Assembly: GCF_003339505.1 (NCBI RefSeq)
Contig: NZ_QPIW01000039.1
Location: 1-62,516, forward strand
DNA from: Runella aurantiaca
GTDB taxonomy: Bacteria; Bacteroidota; Bacteroidia; Cytophagales; Spirosomataceae
Length of the DNA stretch: 62,516 nt
Direction: 5' to 3'
The notes beneath the pieces are model-generated. The model saw nothing but the letters and a program-made list of their open reading frames with translations, did no database searches and had not been told where the DNA came from. Below, in pieces: positions 34,941-49,856 of this stretch. Each line of letters opens with the position of its first letter. The stretch's first letter is position 1. The position numbers were made by a program, and so were the translations under genes.

Positions 34941-36224
34941 TTAAAGATTGATTATTAAAGTTGAAACACTTTTAGGTGGCATATCAAGGCTAACGCTTTT
35001 GTTGGTTATGCTTAAATTTTTCTTCTCAAGATTTACTGTTTCTGTTGTTGTGTATGAAGTTACATTTGAAGCAATCAAACTCTGAATTTTAACATTTTTA
35101 ACAATAAAATTATCAGGATTAATAATTACCATAACTATTTGATTGTCTTTTTTATAGGCACTTGTTTTTAGAAAAAAACTTGAGCTTGATTTTGTATCAA
35201 TTCTAACAAATCCTGGTCTGACAAATTTTGAAAAATGCGAATAGGCATAGCCTCTCTTTAATACTTCACCAAAAGTTGTACCCTCCTCGCCATCACCTAT
35301 AAATGAATAATATCTTTGTAAATACCACCATATATAGGCATTCCAATTTACATTCATAGCATCATGAATTCCAACAAGCATTTTTATGGTTTCATCCCAT
35401 TTGGCTGTTTCTGAATAGGTGTTCCATTTTGCAGCGCCTGGGTTCCCAGTGTTTAAATTTAAGAGATATTCAGTCATCCAAATTTCCTTTTTCTTTTGCT
35501 CTGCCACTGGAAATTTAGCAGTCCCTCCACCATAAGTATGTCCTGCCACAATATCAATTTTTTTAGAAGCCTCTTCATCGTTTAAGATGGCGTTGGTCAT
35601 GGCTTGGTTAAAATTGAGCGACTCAGGAGCGGCTAACTTTGCGCCTTTTATCTCACCTGGTGCTTTCAAAAAATTTATCATTTCTTGGGCTGTCCAGTCA
35701 CAAGATTCATAGGTTGGCTTCCAATCTGGTTCGTTTTGAATAGACACCACATCTATTTTAGCGCCACTTTTATCCATAAAAGTTAAAAACTCATTAATAT
35801 AATTTTTGAAAGCCGTATAATTTTCGGGAAGTAAAACACCGCGTATATCGCTATTGTTATCTTTTAGAATAGAGGGAGGAGACCACGGACTTGCCAGCAC
35901 TTGAACACCTCTTTTGTTGGCTTCTTTTACGGCCTCAACTATGATGGGCCATTCATTTTTATTTGAAGATATTCTTACCCTAAACATACTCATTCCCAAC
36001 TCATTATCTCCAAGACCGAAGGCTTTTTGGGCTTCCGCAGGCTTTAATGACATAGCTCCCCACATTCGATTGGCACCACCAAAACCAGTTATTTTTTGAT
36101 AAGTAACCGTCGGGATTATTTCTAAACTCACCGTAGAAGTATTTGTATTTGCTGGTACATCTTCCGATGTAGAACATGCTGTAAATATCCATAGAAGAGC
36201 CAAATAAAAGTTAGATTTTTTCAT
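34941..36224 (-). CDS. GH30 xylanase lipoprotein (glucuronoxylanase-like)
   Basis: This is a 427-residue outer-membrane lipoprotein (signal and lipobox ending FTAC, then STSEDVPAN). A GH30 (beta/alpha)8 barrel contains the acid/base Glu in VSIQNEPDW and the nucleophile in IWMTEYLL. A C-terminal beta domain follows (QIVMVIINPDNF; PKSVSTLII). The closeness of ITGFGGANRMWG and the xylan context suggest subfamily 8, which cuts xylan at methylglucuronic acid branches, but I cannot confirm the recognition Arg. It is visibly richer in A/T than its esterase and GH10 neighbours, as if added separately. Confidence 0.88.
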   Translation of the reverse strand: MKKSNFYLALLWIFTACSTSEDVPANTNTSTVSLEIIPTVTYQKITGFGGANRMWGAMSLKPAEAQKAFGLGDNELGMSMFRVRISSNKNEWPIIVEAVKEANKRGVQVLASPWSPPSILKDNNSDIRGVLLPENYTAFKNYINEFLTFMDKSGAKIDVVSIQNEPDWKPTYESCDWTAQEMINFLKAPGEIKGAKLAAPESLNFNQAMTNAILNDEEASKKIDIVAGHTYGGGTAKFPVAEQKKKEIWMTEYLLNLNTGNPGAAKWNTYSETAKWDETIKMLVGIHDAMNVNWNAYIWWYLQRYYSFIGDGEEGTTFGEVLKRGYAYSHFSKFVRPGFVRIDTKSSSSFFLKTSAYKKDNQIVMVIINPDNFIVKNVKIQSLIASNVTSYTTTETVNLEKKNLSITNKSVSLDMPPKSVSTLIINL

Positions 36225-36394
36225 GTCTAATAATGCTATTTTTGCTTTTTAATTTTATTTAAATTGTAAATTGTTTTTTTAAATGGTAGTAATTTATTTT
36301 ATTTCAAATATTTCACTTTAAATGGAGATAGTTTTCACTTTTCATGGAAGTAATTATAATTATTACTCACTACGATTTATTATTTTATATGCAA

Positions 36395-36510
36395 CGGTGA
36401 AAATTCGAATAAATCATACTACCAAATAGGCCAAGCGTGTCTACGTGCATATTCGTTATATTGATATTTATACCCATCTAGTCAAACTTTTTCATCATAT
36501 ATTTGGCAAT
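36395..36510 (-). pseudogene. Decayed C-terminal tail of a CE1-type esterase
   Basis: On the minus strand this stretch can be read as YKYQYNEYARRHAWPIW, a stop, YDLFEFS. The intact gene at 36983-38908 ends [23 protein letters not shown]. The match covers about 40 codons, including the catalytic His, but is broken by at least two stops. It is what is left of a lost copy of the neighbouring esterase gene, and it explains part of the 390 bp gap between the GH30 gene and the small gene at 36617. Confidence 0.85.
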
Positions 36511-36555
36511 TGACAACTTTCCAAAAAACTCCGATTTTCCTACATCAAGCCACCT

Positions 36556-36609
36556 AAAAAAATAAAAGTACCATTTAATTGACTGTTTTTTTGAACAATT
36601 AAATGGTAC
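36556..36609 (-). terminator. Rho-independent terminator of the esterase operon
   Basis: A perfect 14-bp stem (36568-36581 with 36596-36609, around GTACCATTTAATTG) and a 14-base loop lie just past the stop at 36617. On the minus strand they are followed by a run of T (complement of AATAAAA and AAAAAAA upstream). It would separate the esterase genes from GH30 and the genes after it. Confidence 0.82.
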
Positions 36610-36616
36610 CATTTTC

Positions 36617-36952
36617 CTACTGCTTGGCAAGCTTCATCTCACCACGTTCATTTTTTAAAACTATTTCTTTTTCAGAAACCAACTCACCTATGTAGCTTAT
36701 TTTACGGTCGCCAAGAGAAACACTAAACGAAATTTTTTTACCATCAACAGTCCCTTCTTCAATGGGGGACTCTCCTCTTTGAGTTTTCCAAATTCCCGTT
36801 AACTTGTTGCCTTCTACCTTAAAGGTGTAGTTTACTTCAAAAGTGCCGTTTGGGGTTTCCCGGCTGCCTTTCCAGTTGCCATCAATTGGATTTTGTGCAA
36901 ATGCCACTAAGCTGGCAATTGATAAGAATAAAGAAAAAATTAACGTTTTCAT
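36617..36952 (-). CDS. Small secreted beta-rich protein, unknown function
   Basis: This is a protein of about 111 residues with a signal peptide (ends LVAFAQ) and a single short lipocalin-like or similar beta domain (IDGNWKGSRETPNGTFEVNYTF; GEMKLAKQ at the end). The open frame starts at 36982 with MFKQNPQFF, but the ATG at 36952 starts a proper signal peptide. It directly follows the double esterase gene and precedes a terminator. Similar small secreted proteins occur near Bacteroidota hydrolases, but their job is not known. Confidence 0.65.
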   Translation of the reverse strand: MKTLIFSLFLSIASLVAFAQNPIDGNWKGSRETPNGTFEVNYTFKVEGNKLTGIWKTQRGESPIEEGTVDGKKISFSVSLGDRKISYIGELVSEKEIVLKNERGEMKLAKQ

Positions 36953-36982
36953 TGTGAAAAATTGGGGGTTTTGTTTGAACAT

Positions 36983-40071
<3,089 letters not shown>

Positions 40072-41145
40072 CTATTTAAAAATTTCTTGTAGAGATGTGG
40101 CCAAAAACAATTTACAGTTCATCCACGTATGTCCGCCCGATACAATCAGTGGCTTCACTTTGATTTTCTTATCGTTGAACATCGCAAGATTTTGCTTCAC
40201 ACTTTCGTACAGAAAATCTTCAGTCCCTACGCTGACGGTGAATAGTTTTAACTGTTTATTGATTTTATCAGCATCGGGTTTCCAGTCAGTAAAATTCTTT
40301 TTGAATTCGTCGGTGGCGGTATACGGAGCGTACGAACAGATATAGGCAAACTTATCGGTGTTGGTGAGGCCAATGTTGAGCGTTTGCCCGCCACCTACCG
40401 AAAACCCTGCCACGGCGCGGCCTTTGCTGTCGGCCTGAACGGAATAATTAGCTTCCACAAATGGCACGATGTCGTTCACTACGTCTTTGGTGAAATCAGG
40501 CATCGGGGCCGGGCGAACGTTGCCATACGGCATAACAATAATCATGGGTTTGGCTTTGCCTTGGGCTATCAAATTATCAGCAATAAGGTTTGCTTTGCCC
40601 ACTTTGGTCCACGTTTCTTCGGTGTCAGAACCGCCGTGAATCAGGTACAAAACAGGGTATTGGGTTTTGCCCGAAGCGTCAAAATTCGGTGGTGTGTAAA
40701 CCAATAATTGGCGGATAGTTTTGAGCGTAGCCGAATTGTAATAATGGTAGCTGACCTTACCGTGCGGCACATTTTGCAGACTGTGAACCAAAGGTTTATC
40801 GCCTTTCACGTCCACAATGCTGCGTTTGAACCGTTCGTTGGCAAAAATATGGGTGTTGTTTGGGTCAGCCACTCCAACGCCATCGACGGTAAAATTGTAA
40901 GGATAAATATCAGGCGTAACAGGCGGCACGGTCACGCTCCAGATTCCGGAAGTGTCTTTCGTTAGGGCGATGGGTTCTTTCAAAAATTCGCCCGAAAGTT
41001 TTACTTCACGAGCCGTTTTGGAGAAATATCGAAAGGTGATACTGTTATCTGCATTCACATCCGGTGAGCTGATGGCTGGCGGACGTTGAGCCACCACATT
41101 TAGTACCAAACACAGTAACGCAAAAACTATTATCTGTTTTTTCAT
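40072..41145 (-). CDS. Secreted CE1-type esterase (GFSVGG subtype)
   Basis: This protein of about 357 residues starts at MKKQIIVFALL; the frame extends four codons upstream to a TTG. The signal peptide ends NVVAQ. It has an E-set domain (SITFRYFSKTAREVKLSGEFL), then CE1 with LIHGGSDTEETW, GFSVGGG and SGGHTWMNCKLFL. The DTEETW and HTWMN motifs are shared with the next two genes, making a second subgroup distinct from the GLSMGG esterases. Role: feruloyl or acetyl esterase in the periplasm or at the surface. Confidence 0.9.
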   Translation of the reverse strand: MKKQIIVFALLCLVLNVVAQRPPAISSPDVNADNSITFRYFSKTAREVKLSGEFLKEPIALTKDTSGIWSVTVPPVTPDIYPYNFTVDGVGVADPNNTHIFANERFKRSIVDVKGDKPLVHSLQNVPHGKVSYHYYNSATLKTIRQLLVYTPPNFDASGKTQYPVLYLIHGGSDTEETWTKVGKANLIADNLIAQGKAKPMIIVMPYGNVRPAPMPDFTKDVVNDIVPFVEANYSVQADSKGRAVAGFSVGGGQTLNIGLTNTDKFAYICSYAPYTATDEFKKNFTDWKPDADKINKQLKLFTVSVGTEDFLYESVKQNLAMFNDKKIKVKPLIVSGGHTWMNCKLFLATSLQEIFK

Positions 41146-41157
41146 CTTGATAATCAA

Positions 41158-42321
41158 TCATTTAAAGAGTAAAGGCAGCGTTTCGTTGAGGTATTTCTTT
41201 ACGTTCATCCACGTGTGGCCGCCGTCGGTGACGTAACTTTTGTAGTTAATTTTCTTCTCTTTCAAATAGGTTTCCCATTCAACCGTGCCTTTGTAAAGAA
41301 AATCCTCGGTGCCGATACCCGAAAAGAGCAATTTGAAATCCTTATTGGTCTTATCAGGATTTGCGGTGATGTTTGTAAAGTTTTTGTCCATTTCAGCCGG
41401 CGAAATGTAGGAGGCATAGCTACACACGTAAGCAAATTTATCTACGTTGTTGAAAGCCGCTCTGAGCGTTTGACCGCCGCCCCGCGAAAAACCGCCAATT
41501 GCCCGATTGTCACGATTGGCGAGGGTCCGGTAATTTTTATCCGTATAAGGAATAATATTGGTGATAAGGTCAGTTTCAAAAAACTTGGCCCGGCGAACCG
41601 CATCTTCACTGTCACGATTGACAATGTCAGTGGGTTTTGAAAGGCTTTTTTGTTCGGCAATGCGAGCGGCCGGGTTGCCGTAAGGCATGACCACGATCAT
41701 CGGTTTTGCGATGCCTTCCGCGATCATATTGTCTAACATAAGGTTCGTTTTACCCACTTTCCAAAAAGTTTCCTCAGTGTCCGTAGTGCCGCTGATGAGG
41801 TAATAAACCGGATATTTTTTAGACGTTTCTTTGTTATAACCCGGTGGCGTATACACTACTATGGTTCCCGTGGAGCCTTCGACCGAAGGGTAATATTCAT
41901 ACGTAACGGCACCGTGCGGTACGTTTCTCAGGGCATAAATGGCCGGAGAATCGGAGGGTATTTCGACCAAACTGCCCTTGAATCGCTCATTGGGAAAGAA
42001 ATTTACGTTGGCCGGGTCCATCACCGTTACACCATCTACTTTGAAGCTGTACGGGTAAATATCGGGTTTTATGGGTCCGAACGTCACCGACCATACGCCT
42101 TCGGCATTCTTTGTCATGGGTACATCCACGGCTCCAAACTGTCCGCCACCCAATAACACAGTGGAAGCATTGGGTGCCAAATAGGAAAATGTCACCGTCT
42201 TGTCGGGATTAACTTTGGGCGAGACAACAAATGGCCCGCGCGGGGGCTGACTTCTTCCAATTTTTGGTATTGCCAGTATCGCAAAAAGCCCGAATAATCG
42301 AATAATTGCTTTAAGTTTCAT
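41158..42321 (-). CDS. Secreted CE1-type esterase (GFSRGG subtype)
   Basis: This is a protein of about 387 residues. The start is set at MKLKAIIRLFG because the longer frame to 42375 would overlap the preceding gene and hide the signal peptide. It has an E-set domain (KTVTFSYLAPNASTVLLGG), then CE1 with [13 protein letters not shown] (the usual LLHG is replaced by LISG), GFSRGGG and [13 protein letters not shown]. The missing His next to the oxyanion Gly is a visible difference from its four relatives and may alter activity. Confidence 0.88.
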   Translation of the reverse strand: MKLKAIIRLFGLFAILAIPKIGRSQPPRGPFVVSPKVNPDKTVTFSYLAPNASTVLLGGGQFGAVDVPMTKNAEGVWSVTFGPIKPDIYPYSFKVDGVTVMDPANVNFFPNERFKGSLVEIPSDSPAIYALRNVPHGAVTYEYYPSVEGSTGTIVVYTPPGYNKETSKKYPVYYLISGTTDTEETFWKVGKTNLMLDNMIAEGIAKPMIVVMPYGNPAARIAEQKSLSKPTDIVNRDSEDAVRRAKFFETDLITNIIPYTDKNYRTLANRDNRAIGGFSRGGGQTLRAAFNNVDKFAYVCSYASYISPAEMDKNFTNITANPDKTNKDFKLLFSGIGTEDFLYKGTVEWETYLKEKKINYKSYVTDGGHTWMNVKKYLNETLPLLFK

Positions 42322-42346
42322 CGTTAAAAAGAGGTACAGGTTGAAT

Positions 42347-43468
<1,122 letters not shown>

Positions 43469-43494
43469 TTACATAGAAGGTTAAGTGCTTTATA

Positions 43495-45962
<2,468 letters not shown>

Positions 45963-45972
45963 GAATAGGTCG

Positions 45973-47547
45973 TTATTTCTTTGAAATCGAATCCTCAATC
46001 CTGAAATAATCGAAATCGGCAAAACCGCCCACGTTTTGGGTGGCATAATTGAACAAACCGAAACGATAGCCCATAAAATGCGGAATGGTGTACGGCATTT
46101 TCAAAGGTTCACCGATTTTCGTCCAGACTTTGCCGTCAAGGCTGTAAAAGAAATGAGCTATGTCGGCGCGGTTTTTGAAGTTGCACTCGGCTTTAAAATA
46201 AACCGTGTTTTGGGTAAGTGGAATTAGCTCAATTTCAATGGGTTTGCCCGTATTGGCACTCACCATCACGATTGATTTGTTGCCTTTCCCAACCTTGACA
46301 CCCACTAAACCGTAGTTTTTTTGTAATAAACCCAAGCCGGCAAAGTCGCCCTCTTTCATGTTGGAAACATCCAGTAAGGTCGAGCCCGTCGATTCAGGGC
46401 CGATGGTTCGTTGGGTTAACGTATTTCTGACCAATACAAAGGAGGTATCCACCCGCCCCGTTTTTAATCGTAAAAAGCCTTTTCTTTCGAAAATTGACCA
46501 CAAAGCATTGTCCGGGTTGTGGTTCCATTGCCAAACCAACGGCAAGGTGGCATCGCCTTTTTTACGGGTGAAATCATCGGAAGCTACGATGCCAGGAATT
46601 AGGGATTTGTTGGCCGGTAAATCAAGCGTTTCGGGGACTTTGCCGTTTTCGCCCAATACGGGCCAGCCGTCTTCCCATTTGACCGGAACCAAGTACGGAA
46701 TACGTCCCACACCGCCAAAATCGCGGAACAAGTAGGCAAACCATTTTCTATCGGGCGTATCAATCAATCCGCCTTGTGCCACGCCCAAATCCTGCAAGGC
46801 CACGCGCCCTTCCCACGGCCCGGTGATTTTGTCGGCGCGGTGAATCAAGACGGTACGCATACCGCCTCGGGGCCATGAAATGTTAAAAAGATAGTACTTG
46901 CCGTTGACTTTGAACAACTGCGAACCTTCGGCCGGCAGCCCACCGCCGGTGCCCGAGGGAGTACTGGCATTTTCGATAAGAACCTGTTCGGTCGTGCCTT
47001 CCTTAACCCCCGTCACTTCCGCATTGAGCTCTACGATTTTGAGTTTTCCCGCGCCATAAATTAGGTAATTTCGACCGTCATCGTCAAAAAACAGCGTGTG
47101 GTCATGGTAAGAGGGTTTGAACGTCGCTACTTTCCAAGGCCCTTTTTCGATGTTTTTGGTGGTGTAGATGTAGGTTTTTCCCGTGGTTTGGGCAAAGGTC
47201 GTTACGTAAAACGTTCCCTTGTGATAGCGAAAACTGCTTGCCCACGAACCGCGCCCGTAAGTACTTTTGCCGTTGGTCAACGTAAGTGCATCGACCGTTG
47301 CCAACGTGTCGTAGGCGTAACTAACCAATTGCCAATTGACCAAATCTTTTGATTTCATGATCGGCAAACCCGGGCTCATGTGCATGGTGGTGCTGCTCAT
47401 GTAGTACGTATTTCCCACCCGAATCATGGCCATGTCGGGCACGTCGGCCAAAATGACGGGGTTCCTGCCCCTTTGGGCTTTTGACGGTAACACCATCAAA
47501 AGCATGATAACTGCCGAAAAACCGATGTATAATAAGCGTTTATTCAT
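45973..47547 (-). CDS. Secreted GH43 with C-terminal beta-sandwich (arabinofuranosidase/xylosidase)
   Basis: This is a 524-residue secreted GH43 (signal ends LPSKAQ). The propeller motifs are NPVILADVPDMAMIRVGNTYY (base Asp), YHDHTLFFDDDGRNYLIYG, and GLPAEGSQLFKVNGKYYLF (acid Glu). A C-terminal beta-sandwich follows from about residue 330. This layout fits subfamily 12-like enzymes. It lies 10 bp after the GH127 gene and should remove arabinose or xylose side groups from xylan fragments. Confidence 0.92.
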   Translation of the reverse strand: MNKRLLYIGFSAVIMLLMVLPSKAQRGRNPVILADVPDMAMIRVGNTYYMSSTTMHMSPGLPIMKSKDLVNWQLVSYAYDTLATVDALTLTNGKSTYGRGSWASSFRYHKGTFYVTTFAQTTGKTYIYTTKNIEKGPWKVATFKPSYHDHTLFFDDDGRNYLIYGAGKLKIVELNAEVTGVKEGTTEQVLIENASTPSGTGGGLPAEGSQLFKVNGKYYLFNISWPRGGMRTVLIHRADKITGPWEGRVALQDLGVAQGGLIDTPDRKWFAYLFRDFGGVGRIPYLVPVKWEDGWPVLGENGKVPETLDLPANKSLIPGIVASDDFTRKKGDATLPLVWQWNHNPDNALWSIFERKGFLRLKTGRVDTSFVLVRNTLTQRTIGPESTGSTLLDVSNMKEGDFAGLGLLQKNYGLVGVKVGKGNKSIVMVSANTGKPIEIELIPLTQNTVYFKAECNFKNRADIAHFFYSLDGKVWTKIGEPLKMPYTIPHFMGYRFGLFNYATQNVGGFADFDYFRIEDSISKK

Positions 47548-47557
47548 GAGTCAGGTT

Positions 47558-49843
47558 TTATTCTTTCACAATTCTGATTTGATGAAAACGAGGCGTCGGC
47601 TTTCCGTTTTCACTACTGATTTTTACGTTAACCGTCTCTTTGTCATCGGCTTTGATGATAATAAATTTGTCTTTTACCGTGATTATTTTTGCAGGTTGGT
47701 CATTGATGAGGATACCTACGTCATCCGTTTTCAGATTCCCCGAAAAATGAATTTCCAGCGACTTCCCTGCCAAGTCTTTGTTCTGCAATTGATACGAAAT
47801 ATAGGAACGGGTATTTCTCCAGAAATGACCGTCATCATCGTAGCCGGAATCGCTTTTTTCTCCTTTATACAAGTGATCCACTTCGGGCTGTTGCTCGCCG
47901 CAATTCACCTTATCAACCGTTTTCGCTTCCATAGCCAATGCCCCAGCTTCCTGTTGTCTTTGTTTGATTTTTTGTGCTTCAAAATCCGCTTGCGTAAACG
48001 TTTGGAAATACATCTGATAACGCGCATCATGTATTTCGTAAAAGGGTTGCAGCGTCAGCGAATCCAGACTGAATTTCAGGTTGGCGGTCGGTTTTACTTT
48101 TGATGTGTAAGTATCAGGATTCCCAATCAACGTATAGGCTTTATCAATCGGATATAATTTGCCTTTGGTTTCGTGACCCATGCGGCTGTCGTCGGCAAAA
48201 AGACCGACTAAATCGGCGGTAGAAGTCTTGGCCGCCAGCACAATAGGCCCGTGCACAAAAGCCGCCCAGTTGGAGTTATCGGGCAGGTATTCCAAATGGG
48301 TAGAAGTGGTAAAACGCACCGATACTTTATCTCCCGATTTCCATTTTTTCTGAATAGCTACGTAATCGGATGGCTTGGCATTGGTTGGATGCGGTTTTCC
48401 ATTGACCAAAATTTCCACATTTTCGGCCCATTTCGGATAACGAATATTGATGGAAAAATTCTGCGATTTTGCCAATTTGAGTACTAACTCTGACTGATTC
48501 TTGTAAGGAAACTCCGTAGTCTGAATCAACTGAATGTTTTTTTCTTTCCAGTCTAAGGTCGAAGGAATAAACAGATTGACAAACAGATCATTGGCTGTAT
48601 GACTGTAGATCAATTCGCCGTATTTCGTGTGGTTTTCCAGTCCGGAGCCTACGCAACACCACATGCTCGTTTCGGGCTGTGAATAGACCCGATAATGATT
48701 GGGGCGAATAGGGGTGAAGTAAACAAATCCACCTTTTTGAGGATGTTGGCTCGACAGGATATGATTGTAAAGGGTGCGTTCGTAAAAATCTAGGTAACTC
48801 AGATCATTTTTATCCAAAAACAAGGCTTTGCTCAGGCGCAGCATGTTAAATGAATTGCAGGTCTCAGGGCCCTGATTCGATTTAAGCATCGAGCTGAAAT
48901 CGTTGGTGGGATTGAAATGCTCCCGCACACTATTGCCGCCAAAGGCCACAGTTCGGGTTTGGGAAACATTCTGCCAAAAAAAACGCGCCGCCTCCGACCA
49001 GTCTGCATTGCCCGTGAGCATGGCGATTTTTTCAAAACCGATAACCTTCGGAATCTGCGTATTGGCATGAAGACCGGTGAGTTTATCCTGCTTTTCCAGT
49101 AACGGATTCAAAATCAACCGATGCGAAATTTTCTGCGCGGTTTCGAGATATTTCTTATCCTTGGTCAGAAGGTATAAATCGGCAAAGGCTTCGTTCATCC
49201 CGCCATGTTCGGTGCGCAGGATCTGCTGAATTTGGGCGTCTGAAAGCGGCCGGATGAGCTCGATAAACCAATCCCCCAAACCGATCAATACCTGTTTCGC
49301 CTGTTGATTATCGGCATATTCGTAGGCATCACGCAATCCGGCAAACAGCTTATGAATATTGTAAAGCGGCACCCACGTATTGTTTAACCCAAAACTGCTT
49401 CCGTCAATATCTCCTTTGTGGATCCGTTCCCAAAATACCTTTCCCTGCGGAATACCGCCTACGTAACCATTGCCGTTTTTGGCCTGACACTGAGCCAGTT
49501 GGCCAACCATGTAGTTCAGGCGCTTTTGTAATTCAGTATTTCCCGTAGAAGCATACATCATCGCCAGTGCGGAAAGGTAATGCCCCCCGATGTGTCCGTC
49601 CAATCCCGAGCTTTCCCAATTGCCATAACGTTCGGCTTTCAAAGGCAAACCGGCATCAATGAGGTAAGGGGCCAGAAGTTTGTCAGGATTCAGCGACAGA
49701 ATGTACCTGAGGTCCACATCCTGCGCATTCTTAAAGGCACCGCCCGTGACCTTTACTTCCTGCAATGAAAATGACTGCATCTGCCCCAACACCGAGAAGC
49801 TGAGCAAAAAAGTCGTTACACTATGTAAGAGGATTGCTTTCAA
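47558..49843 (-). CDS. GH127-type beta-L-arabinofuranosidase (DUF1680)
   Basis: This is a 761-residue secreted enzyme with a signal peptide. The (alpha/alpha)6 barrel contains GGHYLSALAMMYASTG, then GPETCNSFNMLRLSKAL and ETSMWCCVGSGLENHTKYGE, which carry the Glu and Cys residues that bind zinc and act in the GH127/GH146 mechanism (one Cys is the nucleophile). Beta domains follow. GH127 and GH146 differ subtly, so the family is not fully certain. It is 13 bp from the GH43 gene upstream. Substrate: beta-L-arabinofuranosyl residues. Confidence 0.92.
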   Translation of the reverse strand: MKAILLHSVTTFLLSFSVLGQMQSFSLQEVKVTGGAFKNAQDVDLRYILSLNPDKLLAPYLIDAGLPLKAERYGNWESSGLDGHIGGHYLSALAMMYASTGNTELQKRLNYMVGQLAQCQAKNGNGYVGGIPQGKVFWERIHKGDIDGSSFGLNNTWVPLYNIHKLFAGLRDAYEYADNQQAKQVLIGLGDWFIELIRPLSDAQIQQILRTEHGGMNEAFADLYLLTKDKKYLETAQKISHRLILNPLLEKQDKLTGLHANTQIPKVIGFEKIAMLTGNADWSEAARFFWQNVSQTRTVAFGGNSVREHFNPTNDFSSMLKSNQGPETCNSFNMLRLSKALFLDKNDLSYLDFYERTLYNHILSSQHPQKGGFVYFTPIRPNHYRVYSQPETSMWCCVGSGLENHTKYGELIYSHTANDLFVNLFIPSTLDWKEKNIQLIQTTEFPYKNQSELVLKLAKSQNFSINIRYPKWAENVEILVNGKPHPTNAKPSDYVAIQKKWKSGDKVSVRFTTSTHLEYLPDNSNWAAFVHGPIVLAAKTSTADLVGLFADDSRMGHETKGKLYPIDKAYTLIGNPDTYTSKVKPTANLKFSLDSLTLQPFYEIHDARYQMYFQTFTQADFEAQKIKQRQQEAGALAMEAKTVDKVNCGEQQPEVDHLYKGEKSDSGYDDDGHFWRNTRSYISYQLQNKDLAGKSLEIHFSGNLKTDDVGILINDQPAKIITVKDKFIIIKADDKETVNVKISSENGKPTPRFHQIRIVKE

Positions 49844-49856
49844 AACGGGACTGTTT

